64,000 bases of DNA from Pseudanabaena mucicola str. Chao 1806 (GTDB lineage: Bacteria > Cyanobacteriota > Cyanobacteriia > Pseudanabaenales > Pseudanabaenaceae), in NCBI RefSeq assembly GCF_030323025.1, contig NZ_CP097329.1, positions 2,362,501-2,426,500 on the forward strand. The letters are read 5' to 3'. Below the pieces are notes generated by a model. It was not told the origin of the DNA, ran no database searches, and saw only the letters and a program-made list of their open reading frames with translations. Shown here piece after piece: positions 34,939 to 43,172 of this stretch; within the stretch, counting starts at the first letter, position 1; every line of letters starts with the position of its first letter. The translations under genes and the position numbers were made by a program.

Positions 34939-36066
34939 TTATGTTGCTAAATGGCTATGATGAAAAACGGTGCTGCTATATAGCTGGAAGCAGTTATCCC
35001 ACAGGCTGGGTTTAGTTCGCTCAAGGATCACATGGGTTTCTGCGATCGCCTGTAAAAATTCTGGATACACAATCGACATTTCCGCAAAATTTTGAAAATC
35101 ACTGGCGTTTTTTGCCGTGGGCATCGTCCGATCCAGCCATTTACCCAGTTCCAGCCAACGTTCCTTGACCGTTGGGGCAATGTGCTTTAGTGATCGTTCG
35201 ACGGACAATTGCAAACCAAAATCAAAGCGATACTGATTATCATGAAATCGGAGAATCCCGCCATGATCGCAAACTTCACCATTGAGCCGAAAACTTCGCA
35301 AATGGAGATCGCAAATCTGAATCCGATCTAAAATTTGCTCCTTGCGGGCAAGTTTATGTTTTGCATCAAACACCACCACATCCCCAAAGGTCGGCAAAAT
35401 TCCCTCTACTTTGGTAATGACATCTTGGGGCGTAAAAGTAATTTCATTGGTATCAGTGATCGCCTGAATTTGGTAATTGCCCTTTACCTGCAACTCATTA
35501 AAATATGTCACCTGATAGATCGGGATTTGGGCGATCGCATCAATACTTAACCAAATCGCCGCAATACCACAATTTTGTAAATCCTCACCATAGGCTTGCA
35601 TCTCAGCTAGCGTACCTATGCGAATAATTTTGGGATAACGATTTGGGATTTTAAATCTTGCTGTGTAGGGATCGGTACGAAAAACTCTGGCAAGTTTAGC
35701 TATCGCCCAGTCTTTTTTCTCAGGAGATACTGGCAATAGCGCTAAATAGGCGAAACAAGAACCACCTGCAAGCTTGGTGATTTCATCCATCCGCTCTTGC
35801 CGCGCCCGCACCTCTGCCATTTCGATCGCAAGCAATCCTTGTCGCGCCTGCGTAATTAACTTGGCAGGTAACTGAGCCTTAAGCAGACGGCGAAAAATTT
35901 CCTCAGCTTCATTAGGGTTACCCATGGCATTATAGAGTCGCCCTTGCAAAATCTGTAACTGCGGATCGTCAGGAGAATCTGATAGCAATTGCTGAAGCGT
36001 TGCTGACGCTGCAGGGAATTGTTGATGAGCAAACTGACTCTCAAACGCAGCTACGAGATCTTGCAT
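34939..36066 (-). CDS. TPR-repeat protein of unknown function
   Basis: The 375-residue protein starts with about three TPR-like helix pairs (residues 1-90: FPAASATLQQLLSDSPDDPQ, LQGRLYNAMGNPNEAEEIF). A conserved middle follows (FRTDPYTARFKIPNRYPKII) and a large C-terminal region that looks like a mixed alpha/beta domain, including VFDAKHKLARKEQIL and LRFHDNQYRFDFG. No signal peptide or membrane segment is seen, so it is probably cytoplasmic. Similar proteins appear to be restricted to cyanobacteria. I cannot assign a function to the C-terminal part. Confidence 0.7.
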   Translation of the reverse strand: MQDLVAAFESQFAHQQFPAASATLQQLLSDSPDDPQLQILQGRLYNAMGNPNEAEEIFRRLLKAQLPAKLITQARQGLLAIEMAEVRARQERMDEITKLAGGSCFAYLALLPVSPEKKDWAIAKLARVFRTDPYTARFKIPNRYPKIIRIGTLAEMQAYGEDLQNCGIAAIWLSIDAIAQIPIYQVTYFNELQVKGNYQIQAITDTNEITFTPQDVITKVEGILPTFGDVVVFDAKHKLARKEQILDRIQICDLHLRSFRLNGEVCDHGGILRFHDNQYRFDFGLQLSVERSLKHIAPTVKERWLELGKWLDRTMPTAKNASDFQNFAEMSIVYPEFLQAIAETHVILERTKPSLWDNCFQLYSSTVFHHSHLAT

Positions 36067-36109
36067 GAAGAATTTTGTAGATATATCAAAATCATTGACA
36101 GGAACCTTT

Positions 36110-36634
36110 CTAGAATCGTAACCCTAAGCCAGTTTGCAAAGAAGTTGCGGATGTACCAGAGGAATTACGATAGGCATCAAAGGCGAAGATGACATTACCA
36201 AATAATACAAGATTGCTATTAGGTAAGGTGTAGTCAATACCAGGCTGAATAACAAAACTATTTTTGTTGCCGACTGGAGTGGTATCAACGGTATTTGATA
36301 AAGAAACACCAGCTCCAATGTAAATATCTGCATCAAAGTTTAGTGGCACGTCAAAGGAAACAGTTGGCACAACTGCGGTACTGCTACCAATCAAAATTTG
36401 GGTGCGAACCGACACAGGAAATTCCAGAAATTTATAACGGGCAGCGACGAGTCCAGATGTGCGTGAGGTTTCTCCTGCCGCAGCGTTACCACTGGTAAAT
36501 CCAAAGCTTGCACCCACACCGATATAACTACCATAGGCAGGCTGAGCTTGAACTGAGGGGACAGAGAATGCGGATATGCATCCTAATGTAGTTAAGCCGA
36601 GTAGTATCTTACTTAAGTTAGCTAGATTTTTCAC
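36110..36634 (-). CDS. Outer-membrane beta-barrel-like protein
   Basis: The 174-residue protein begins with a signal peptide (residues 1-30, ending PSVQAQPAYGSYIG). The mature part has repeated short amphipathic strands rich in Gly, aromatic and small residues: YIGVGASFGFTSG, SGLVAARYKFLEFPVSVRTQ, DADIYIGAGVSLSNTVD, NLVLFGNVIFAFDAYR. It ends in Leu-Arg-Phe, and a C-terminal aromatic is typical of proteins handled by the BAM complex. About eight strands fit an OmpA/OmpX-size barrel. No specific family is recognised. Confidence 0.7.
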   Translation of the reverse strand: MKNLANLSKILLGLTTLGCISAFSVPSVQAQPAYGSYIGVGASFGFTSGNAAAGETSRTSGLVAARYKFLEFPVSVRTQILIGSSTAVVPTVSFDVPLNFDADIYIGAGVSLSNTVDTTPVGNKNSFVIQPGIDYTLPNSNLVLFGNVIFAFDAYRNSSGTSATSLQTGLGLRF

Positions 36635-36894
36635 AGATATCCCTTCCTTTTACTAAGAGACGATTTTATTTATCTTTAAGGAATAACCCCTTCAGGCAGA
36701 CAGACTATCACAAGTTGGTTAAATCGACGAAAATTTTTCTAACAAATAAATATATAGCGTTTACTACAACAATCTTTAACTACTCATCACCCAAAAGGAG
36801 ATATACAAACCATAGATAAAGATGTATGCTAAAGTGCTGTTGAGTAATACTCGCAACAAGCAAAGAATTTTACATAGTACGCATCTATTGACCT

Positions 36895-36981
36895 ATGGCG
36901 GAATTAGCAGTCTATTTTGTTTTGAGCGTCGGAGTACCTTACACAATCTGGACAATTGTAAGACCATTCACTGACTCTTAA
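36895..36981 (+). CDS. Possible 28-aa membrane peptide
   Basis: I found this frame by reading the gap: MAELAVYFVLSVGVPYTIWT, then IVRPFTDS and stop. One hydrophobic span of about 20 residues with polar ends resembles the very small photosynthetic membrane subunits of cyanobacteria, but it matches none I know (PetN, PsbT, PsbM, Psb30). An imperfect hairpin, CCAAAAAGTGTGAGG paired with CTTCATACTTTTTGG, follows at 36992-37031 and could end its transcript. No Shine-Dalgarno sequence is seen. Confidence 0.35.
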   Translation: MAELAVYFVLSVGVPYTIWTIVRPFTDS

Positions 36982-37045
36982 ATTTCAACCACTCCAAAAA
37001 GTGTGAGGTAGCTTAATACTTCATACTTTTTGGGATTTCAGGATT

Positions 37046-37765
37046 TTAGCTTTGAGTTTGTAGATTTGCTAAGCCCAAGTATGTAATTTTCATCGGTTCA
37101 ATCTTGAAACGGCAGGGCAATACCTTTACTCCTCTGGCGATCGCCTCTGTGAAGAGCTTGGCATATTCAGGGTCAGCTTCGGATCCTGCGGCAAAGCGAT
37201 CGCAATCTCCACGATTAATAAAAAAAATTAAGGTGGCGCTGGTATTTGCATCAATTACTGACATGAGTTCGCGTAGGTGTTTTTGACCTCGTGTCGTCAC
37301 CGTATCAGGAAACAAGGCTAAATTGCCAATACACCAAGTTGTATTTTTAACTTCCAAATAGTTCTTTTTTTGATAATGATCATCTGTCAAAAGAAAATCG
37401 ATCCGACTCTTTTCATTGCCATAGGCAACTTCACTCGTTACCGTTGTGTAGGGTTCTAGCTCTGGTAATAAGTGGAGATCGAGCATAGTTCCAATTACGC
37501 GATTAGGAAGACTAGTATTAATACCGATCCATTCATTATCTAGATATATTGCTTCCCAACTATAGGCGAGTTTGCGTTTAGGATTAGAGTGATGGGAAAC
37601 CAACACAGGACTACCAATTTGACATACCCCAGTCATTGGTCCTGTATTTGCACAATGGGCAGTAATTATTTCACCATTCTCTAACTCTATATCTGCAAAG
37701 AAACGTTTATAACGTCTAACTAGGCGACCGAGGATTAGCTCAGAATAAGTGTGAACTAGGGTCAT
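37046..37765 (-). CDS. sfsA: SfsA (DNA/RNA nuclease-like) protein
   Basis: The 239-residue protein shows the SfsA pattern: GRLVRRYKRFFADIELENGE, HCANTGPMTGVCQ, GNEKSRIDFLLTD, YLEVKNTTW (the Glu-Val-Lys of a PD-(D/E)XK-like site), FPDTVTTRGQKHLREL and FFINRGDCDRFA. SfsA was named 'sugar fermentation stimulation' in E. coli. Its fold suggests a nuclease, but its cellular role is unsettled. Length is normal and the gene is monocistronic. Confidence 0.94.
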   Translation of the reverse strand: MTLVHTYSELILGRLVRRYKRFFADIELENGEIITAHCANTGPMTGVCQIGSPVLVSHHSNPKRKLAYSWEAIYLDNEWIGINTSLPNRVIGTMLDLHLLPELEPYTTVTSEVAYGNEKSRIDFLLTDDHYQKKNYLEVKNTTWCIGNLALFPDTVTTRGQKHLRELMSVIDANTSATLIFFINRGDCDRFAAGSEADPEYAKLFTEAIARGVKVLPCRFKIEPMKITYLGLANLQTQS

Positions 37766-37840
37766 GAGATTATTACAAGTTTTTGATATTGAGTGAGATG
37801 TAAAGAATTAATGCTAGAACTTGGTTGCTTAAAAAATGCG

Positions 37841-37920
37841 GTAGTCATGCAATGTAATTGTGTTGCGGGCGCTTCGCGCCCGCAACACAATTACTAAAAA
37901 AATTACCTTGCAGCACTACC
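37841..37920. repeat. R1 MITE-like repeat with target duplication
   Basis: The ends GGTAGTCATGCA and TGCAGCACTACC flank the GTTGCGGGCGC palindrome. The element is flanked by AAAAATGC on both sides, an 8-bp direct repeat. Confidence 0.85.
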
Positions 37921-37969
37921 AAAAATGCTACGGCAGTCCTAAATTAAGATATATATGGCTTTGGCTGAG

Positions 37970-38060
37970 TTCAGCAAAGCTTGACACTCCCCGCACTGAA
38001 GTGACGGGGATTCCTGATTCAGCGAGACAACTTACCAGATAGACTTGCATCTATTTGGCA
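37970..38060 (-). ncRNA. Probable omega RNA (right end), copy 1
   Basis: By analogy with studied TnpB elements, the 3' end of tnpB and the right-end sequence form the guide-RNA scaffold, and the adjacent host bases form the guide. Here a hairpin of CCCCGTCACTTCAGTGCGGG lies at the element end, followed by host sequence AGCTTTGCTGAACTC... The RNA ends are not visible from sequence alone. Confidence 0.45.
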
Positions 38061-39285
38061 GAGGTCGAACTCTCCACAGGCGTTAATTTCCCTATGCCCT
38101 AGGGTATTTAGACCTTTAGCTAAGATATTCAAAGCCGCATTGTGGTCACGGTCTAATACAGTGCCACAAAGCCCACAGTGATGAGTACGCTGACTCAATG
38201 TTTTGACAACTTGCTTACCGCAGTTTGAGCAATTCTGACTTGTATATTGGGGAGGCACTGCAACCGTGACCTTACCAAATACTTTGCCAAAATACTCAAC
38301 CCAATCTCGAAACATAGACCAGCTTGCATCAGATATTGATTTAGCTAATTTACGATTCTTGACCATATTTCGCACTTGCAAATCTTCATAAGCAATCAGG
38401 TCGTTAGACCTCACTACGCACCTTGCAGTCTTTACCGCAAAGTCTTTACGCTGCCTACTTACTTGCAAATGCTTTTTAGCTAATCGTTTAATTGCTTTTC
38501 TACGATTAGCAGATCCCTTTTTCCGCTTAGAAACCTTGCGCTGCAATTTTTTGAGTTGACGCTCTGACTTTCTAAGGATTCTGGGATTTTCGACTGTTTG
38601 ACCATTGCTATCAGTGTAGAAGTGATTAAGTCCAACATCCAATCCGATTGTGGTTTGAGTCGGTTCTATTTCTTCGCGCCGATCCACATCAACACAGAAC
38701 TGAGCATAGTAACCATCAGCCCGTCTTACCAGTCTGATTCGTTTTATCTGCTCTATCTGGTAGAAATTAAGGTCACGTGAACCAATTAATTTGAGTCTGC
38801 CAATCTTAAAGCCATCAGTCAAAGTTAGATGTTTCCGATCTTCACTAAGCTTCCATCCTGAAGTTTTGTATTCCACAGAATGACCACGCTTTTTGAATTT
38901 TGGATATCCTTTCTTGCCTGATACTTTCTTCTTGCAATTTTCAAAGAACCGATTAATCGCTGACCATGCTCTCTCAGCACTGGCTTGTCTTGCCTGTGAG
39001 TTTAGTTTTTTCGCAAACTCAAACTCTTTGGCAAGTACAGCACAATACTTATTGAGATCGTACTTGTCGCTATCCTTTACATCCATCCATAGCCTTAAAG
39101 CCTTATTACGCACAAACAGAGCAGTACGAATTGCCTCATCGATGAGGTTGTACTGTCCTGTTTTGCCTTTAAGTTTTGCTTCGAGGACTAACATCGATTT
39201 GTAGAATCTTATGCTGTATATTGTAGCATAGATTAATATAAAGCCGTCCTAGAAGGACGGGGTTTTAGACCCAATTTCCCGATAA
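37981..39285 (-). mobile_element. TnpB-only IS200/IS605-type element, copy 1
   Basis: About 1.3 kb on the minus strand. Its left end is TTATCGGGAAATTGGGTCTA with a CCGTCCT/AGGACGG hairpin. Its right end is a CCCCGTCACTTCAGTGCGGG hairpin followed by GAGTGTCAA. Boundaries are set by comparison with the second copy at 54077-55381. There is no tnpA, so it would need a transposase in trans. The left end lies 1 bp beyond the stop codon of the Cof gene. The other end lies in what seems to be an R3 repeat (GCAGTCCTAAATTAAGATAT). Confidence 0.88.
38019..39194 (-). CDS. tnpB: TnpB RNA-guided nuclease, copy 1
   Basis: The 391-residue protein has the RuvC triad in the regions GLDVGLNHFYTDS (Asp), IAYEDLQVRNM (Glu) and DRDHNAALNI (Asp). 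A CxxC...CxxC zinc finger is seen (CSNCGKQVV; HCGLCGTVL), and the OrfB helix-turn-helix N-terminal part is intact. TnpB proteins cut DNA guided by an omega RNA (reRNA) derived from the element's right end and help retain the element. The right-end hairpin and flank at about 37975-38030 are the likely RNA scaffold and guide. No frameshift is seen. It is nearly identical to the copy at 54168. Confidence 0.93.
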   Translation of the reverse strand: MLVLEAKLKGKTGQYNLIDEAIRTALFVRNKALRLWMDVKDSDKYDLNKYCAVLAKEFEFAKKLNSQARQASAERAWSAINRFFENCKKKVSGKKGYPKFKKRGHSVEYKTSGWKLSEDRKHLTLTDGFKIGRLKLIGSRDLNFYQIEQIKRIRLVRRADGYYAQFCVDVDRREEIEPTQTTIGLDVGLNHFYTDSNGQTVENPRILRKSERQLKKLQRKVSKRKKGSANRRKAIKRLAKKHLQVSRQRKDFAVKTARCVVRSNDLIAYEDLQVRNMVKNRKLAKSISDASWSMFRDWVEYFGKVFGKVTVAVPPQYTSQNCSNCGKQVVKTLSQRTHHCGLCGTVLDRDHNAALNILAKGLNTLGHREINACGEFDLCQIDASLSGKLSR

Positions 39286-39286
39286 G

Positions 39287-40123
39287 CTATAAAACAAATT
39301 TGGCGATCGCTGCTACCACACCGTCCTCTTCCACGCTAGGCGCAACCCAATCCGAGAGAGGCTTTAATCCCTCAGGACTATTACCCATCGCTACACCGAT
39401 ACCAGCATATTCGATCATCTCTAAATCGTTGAAGTTATCACCGATCGCTAGAACCTGAGAGCGGTCAAAGCCCAAAATATTCTCAGCTAAATGTTTTACA
39501 GCCGTACCTTTATTCGCAATCGGATTGGTTGCCTCAAAGAATGTTGCCACCGACTTTGTAAGATAAAGTTGCTGCGGCGTATAGCGATCTTTCAGGACTC
39601 TTAGCATTTCCGTCACTAATTCGGCGGTATCACTTAGAGCCAAAATTTTTGTGGGTGGATGATCAGTGCTAGCACTAGTCAGAAATTCGCGTAAATCACC
39701 AACCACCTTAACGCCAACCTTAGAACGTTCAGCATAGGCTTGGGTTTGGGCAGTCATCTTGCGAACGTAGAGTTCATCATTAACGTAAATATGAATCGAA
39801 AGCTGGTCATTTGTCGCAAATTCGCCCAGATCATCTAACAAAGACAGAGCCTGCTCTAATTCCACTGGCCAATGTCCTACTAATGCATCGGTTTGAGGAT
39901 CTTTGATAAATGCACCTTGATAGGAGATCAATGGCATATCTGAAGCGATCGCTTCATGAAAGCGTAATGCTGAGCGATACATTCTCCCTGTGGCGATCGC
40001 TACCTTGACACCCCTAGCTTGAGCCGCTTTCACCGCAACTTTCACTGCATCATTGACCTGATTGGCATCACCGCTAATCGTGCCATCAATATCTACCACG
40101 ACCAGTTTTATATCTTGTGCCAT
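39287..40123 (-). CDS. Cof-type HAD phosphatase
   Basis: The 278-residue protein has HAD motifs I VVDIDGTI (nucleophile Asp), II (IATGR), and IV ALGDNFNDLEMIEYAG-type AIGDNFNDLEMIEYAG, with Lys in ANKGTAVKHLAEN. The C2-type cap (LSIHIYVNDELYVRKMT) marks it as Cof-like (IIB). Such enzymes dephosphorylate sugar phosphates, flavins or pyridoxal phosphate; the substrate cannot be predicted. The TnpB element begins 1-2 bp after its stop codon, without damaging the gene. Confidence 0.9.
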   Translation of the reverse strand: MAQDIKLVVVDIDGTISGDANQVNDAVKVAVKAAQARGVKVAIATGRMYRSALRFHEAIASDMPLISYQGAFIKDPQTDALVGHWPVELEQALSLLDDLGEFATNDQLSIHIYVNDELYVRKMTAQTQAYAERSKVGVKVVGDLREFLTSASTDHPPTKILALSDTAELVTEMLRVLKDRYTPQQLYLTKSVATFFEATNPIANKGTAVKHLAENILGFDRSQVLAIGDNFNDLEMIEYAGIGVAMGNSPEGLKPLSDWVAPSVEEDGVVAAIAKFVL

Positions 40124-40256
40124 GAGTTTTGTCTTGCTTTGTATGAACTTGAATAGGGCTTACTGCTTGGAATAGTTTAGCGAAGATCGCCACATTCAAG
40201 CTGTAGCAAGTAATGCTTGTAAAAATTTTCATAAAAAAGCCTCACAAAGCGAGGTC

Positions 40257-40350
40257 TTCTAGACATAATTCAATATAAAACAAGAAAACTGTAGCGCATG
40301 CTTCGCGTGCGCTACAGTTTTTTTGTTTTTAATTATGCCTAGCTACTTAC
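40257..40350. repeat. R2-like repeat with terminator-type hairpin
   Basis: The ends CTAGACATAATT and AATTATGCCTAGCTACTT resemble R2. The core ACTGTAGCGCATGC/GCGTGCGCTACAGT, flanked by a T-run on the plus strand and A-rich sequence on the other side, lies just beyond the stop of the minus-strand TPR gene and may terminate it. Confidence 0.6.
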
Positions 40351-41253
40351 TTATTTCTCAGTACAGGCTGAACCAACCAAACCACGGCATTGTTCACGGA
40401 TTTCTACCAACAGACTGGGATTCAACTGCTTAGCTTTACTCAGGGCTAGTTCAAATTGCTTTTTCGCCTCAGGAATATTGCTACCTTGCATCCATAGGAT
40501 CTGTCCTTTCAGATAATTGAGTTCTGGGTTATTCGGCGCAGAAGCAAGGGCTTTATTCACAGCATCTAGGGCAAGATCGGGCATACGTGCATCGCGATAG
40601 GCTAGAGCAATACCACGCCATTTCAGATAGTCAGGAGCTGCGTATTGCTTCAGGCTCGATAAGGCAGATTCAAGGTCTGATAGGGGCAACACCGAAGCAA
40701 TTAGCATATCAATGTAGCCCTTTATCAAGTTCAGTTCAGGATCATTTGCATCAATATCCTGTGCTTTTTTGATGTTGTCAAATACGCTCTGGACAAGGGG
40801 CAAAGCCTTAGGTGCGCTAGCTACGCCTTCGGTTTTGACGATATATCCTGCTTCGATCAAGTCACTGGCTGCCAAGTAGATATGGGCTCTGAGGTCATCT
40901 TTGCCTCTCAATGCTTCGGCATTGCGACGCACCCGTTTACCAGCTACTTGCATTCCTAAAAAGTCTTCTTTGGCGTAAAAGGTGGCGGATCTTAGCGCAA
41001 ATACAAGCGGCTCATCAGCTTCAGTACCTAAAGCTTTGTCTAACTGTCTCACTGCTTCTACATAGTTGCCGTCTTTGAACATTAATTCAAAGGCTTTTTG
41101 AGTTTCACTACCAATCGCCCTAGCATTTGAGGTGCGAAATGGATCGGCGGCGAAGCTAGGCATTGCGGTGGTGGCGCTGACTAATGCTGCCAATATGGAT
41201 GCAAATATTGGTACGAGTTTTGGCGCAGGTATTGGTTTCAAAGGACACTTCAT
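40351..41253 (-). CDS. Sll0314/Alr1548-type secreted TPR protein
   Basis: The 300-residue protein has a signal peptide (residues about 1-35: SILAALVSATTAMPSFAADP) and then TPR-type helices. TPR-like consensus occurs at YVEAVRQLDKALGTEADEPL, DLALDAVNKALASAPNNPEL and IPEAKKQFELALSKAKQLNP. Two Cys residues near the C-terminus (REQCRGLVGSACTEK) could form a disulfide, fitting a periplasmic protein. It resembles the cyanobacterial Sll0314/Alr1548 family, of unknown function. The TPR region probably mediates protein-protein contact. Confidence 0.8.
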   Translation of the reverse strand: MKCPLKPIPAPKLVPIFASILAALVSATTAMPSFAADPFRTSNARAIGSETQKAFELMFKDGNYVEAVRQLDKALGTEADEPLVFALRSATFYAKEDFLGMQVAGKRVRRNAEALRGKDDLRAHIYLAASDLIEAGYIVKTEGVASAPKALPLVQSVFDNIKKAQDIDANDPELNLIKGYIDMLIASVLPLSDLESALSSLKQYAAPDYLKWRGIALAYRDARMPDLALDAVNKALASAPNNPELNYLKGQILWMQGSNIPEAKKQFELALSKAKQLNPSLLVEIREQCRGLVGSACTEK

Positions 41254-41354
41254 ATGATTTCCCCGAAAATATCAGGCTATAGGTAGTTAGTAAAGTTTAG
41301 AACGTATTCTTAGGCATTCTGTCAAAATTTATTCGGACTTAACCTAAACACTTA

Positions 41355-41506
41355 TAGGACTTACGCGCAATTGCCCTGTAATAAATTAAGGGCTGATAGC
41401 TTAAACCCTTTGAAACGGGTTGATCACAGAAACTTTTTAGCCCACTTTAGCTGACTTTAGCTTTAAGCCAAGAACTTGAGTTCTTGGTTATTTTGCGTAA
41501 GTCCTA
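41355..41506. repeat. R4 repeat (TAGGACTTACGC ends)
   Basis: TAGGACTTACGCGCAATTGC at one end and TTTTGCGTAAGTCCTA at the other form terminal inverted repeats. The same ends appear at 59622-59714 and, in part, at 60636-60714. Confidence 0.7.
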
Positions 41507-41649
41507 ACTTAATAACAAATTACGAAAGTGTAGCAACACTTTTGTGGTTTAAAAACAAATCTAGTAAGTTTTTCTATGAAGAAATGGCTAAGCCATTTCT
41601 TCATATGGACTTAATCTAAATTTAGACTAAATTTCCGATCTATCTGCAA

Positions 41650-41945
41650 TATAGCAATCCTCAATGAGATGTGAGTAGCTACTTCACTCAGCCATCAGTT
41701 TAGGGTTGGCTAAGCTAAAGTTGTCTTGAATAGCTTTTAGAGGGGCTTCGACTTCGCTCAGCCCTCGGTGTAAGTTAGCTGAGAGAAGTTGAAGCTGTAG
41801 GTTTTATTTGAATTATCTATCAGCCAAAGCCAATGGTTCTTACAATTGATTTAAGATTGCTATATATAGCAGTCCTAAATCAGTTATAGATTTTTGGGTT
41901 TATGAAAGCGAAACCCGAAGGGGGGTGCTTCTATAAACTCATCTT
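41650..41945. repeat. Two adjacent R3 repeats
   Basis: ATATAGCAATCCTCAATGAG...GATTTAAGATTGCTATATAT is one unit with inverted ends. ATATAGCAGTCCTAAATCAG then starts a second, containing GAAAGCGAAACCCGAAGG. Confidence 0.55.
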
Positions 41946-42150
41946 TGAAAGACGATTTTAGTTTACAAAAAGTTTCTGACCTTCTCCTAACAGCCTAAAT
42001 CTTGTTTGACGCGCTGTCTTTTGACTCCCTTTGCAAATACCGTCATCATAAACCCAGACTAAAATTCAACTCGACTTTGCGGCTAAGCCGCGTAGGGCAT
42101 TAGCAAAGGCTTTGCCCTTATTTTTCGTGAATAAATAAGGAATAATTAAA

Positions 42151-42489
42151 GTGCAACGTATTTTTTCGATTCTAGCGATCGCCTTAACTATGTTGGTCAG
42201 CTTCACTTTCGGTCAGCCAGCATTTGGTGAACTATCCGCAGGCGCAAAAATCTTTAATAATAACTGCGCTCAATGTCATGCAGGTGGACGCAATAATGTA
42301 GTTGCAGCCAAGACCTTGAAGGCAGATGCCCTAGAAAAGTATGGTAAAAACACCGTAGAAGCAATTATCCTCCAAGTGACTAACGGCAAAGGCGCAATGC
42401 CCGCTTTTGGCAAGAAGCTTAAAGCTGAGGAAATTGAGTTAGTTTCTAATTACGTACTTGAACAAGCCAAGAATGGTTGGGCTAAATAA
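42151..42489 (+). CDS. petJ: Cytochrome c6
   Basis: The GTG start gives a 112-residue precursor with a signal peptide (residues 1-26, ...SFTFGQPAFGELSA). The c-type heme site is CAQCH (Cys39, Cys42, His43). The axial Met lies in GKGAMPAFGKKLKAEEIE, and the C-terminal helix ends NGWAK. Cytochrome c6 carries electrons from cytochrome b6f to photosystem I in the thylakoid lumen and replaces plastocyanin when copper is scarce. In many cyanobacteria petJ is repressed by copper. A strong hairpin follows, so it is at least partly monocistronic. Confidence 0.95.
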   Translation: MQRIFSILAIALTMLVSFTFGQPAFGELSAGAKIFNNNCAQCHAGGRNNVVAAKTLKADALEKYGKNTVEAIILQVTNGKGAMPAFGKKLKAEEIELVSNYVLEQAKNGWAK

Positions 42490-42503
42490 GAATTAATTTT
42501 TTG

Positions 42504-42536
42504 GTTTAGTAGATGAGTTTTGACTCATCTACTAAA
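42504..42536 (+). terminator. Terminator after petJ
   Basis: TTTAGTAGATGAGT/ACTCATCTACTAAA hairpin around TTTTG, followed by a T-rich stretch. Confidence 0.75.
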
Positions 42537-42572
42537 CATTTTATTTTTTATTTTTTTAAGGAAAGCGATCGC

Positions 42573-43157
42573 ATGAAATTCCAGAACTTCCTATCTCGAT
42601 TGACATCACAATTCGTAGCTTTGCTTTCTTGCAGCGCGATTACCATGCTCGCAACAACTACGGTAGCAATAGCCCAGACAACACAAATTAAGACAAGTTC
42701 TCGCATTTTCAACGTCAAAGGAGAACTTGTCGGAACTGCCACATTTACCCAAACACCTTTAGGTGTGAAAGTTGATCTCAATGTGCAAAACCTAGCACAG
42801 GGAGAACATATGGTGCTTTTACATGAAAAAGGCAAATGTGACGCACCCGACTTTAAGACATCTGGCAATCATTTCGATCCATTGGATGGTGAGACGGAAG
42901 TTAGCAATCACCTCCATAACAAGCATGAAGATGTCAAACACAAACCTGCTGGCGATTTACCCAATATTATCGTTAACTTAGATAGGAAAGGCACTCTAAC
43001 AGCCCTATTGCCAAAATTAACTTTGGGTTCAGGAAAAAACTCTTTGCTGAGACAAGGTGGTACGTCGATTATTATCCACGCAGGTGCAAATGGGAAATCA
43101 ACGATTCCCAATGTAGATTATAAGACTCGGATTGCTTGTGGAATCATTAAACCTTAA
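42573..43157 (+). CDS. Cu/Zn superoxide dismutase-like protein, metal site degenerate
   Basis: The start at 42573 (RBS AAGGAAAG) is better than the upstream frame start at 42513. The 194-residue precursor has a signal peptide (...TVAIAQTTQ). The SodC fold is recognisable: GEHMVLLHEKGKCDAPDFKT, SGNHFDP, KPAGDLPNIIV, IIIHAGAN and RIACGIIKP. In active enzymes the first block reads G-x-H-G-F-H-x-H-E. Here the first copper His is replaced by Leu, and the zinc-site His before 'AGDL' appears to be Pro. Other ligands (His in LLHE, SGNHF, IIHAG; Asp in GDLPN) remain. It may therefore lack dismutase activity and could serve in copper binding. The position after petJ is consistent with that. Confidence 0.85.
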   Translation: MKFQNFLSRLTSQFVALLSCSAITMLATTTVAIAQTTQIKTSSRIFNVKGELVGTATFTQTPLGVKVDLNVQNLAQGEHMVLLHEKGKCDAPDFKTSGNHFDPLDGETEVSNHLHNKHEDVKHKPAGDLPNIIVNLDRKGTLTALLPKLTLGSGKNSLLRQGGTSIIIHAGANGKSTIPNVDYKTRIACGIIKP

Positions 43158-43172
43158 AAACAGTCTGAACAC

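Larger units (their letters stand above)
41254..42150. other. 900-bp intergenic region full of palindromic repeats
   Basis: No coding frame is convincing. It contains an R4 element (41355-41506), a hairpin at about 41573-41612 (TATGAAGAAATGGCT/AGCCATTTCTTCATA), and two R3 elements (about 41650-41867 and 41868-41945). The last ~200 bp should hold the petJ promoter, but no clear -35/-10 pair or copper-regulator box is evident. Confidence 0.6.
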
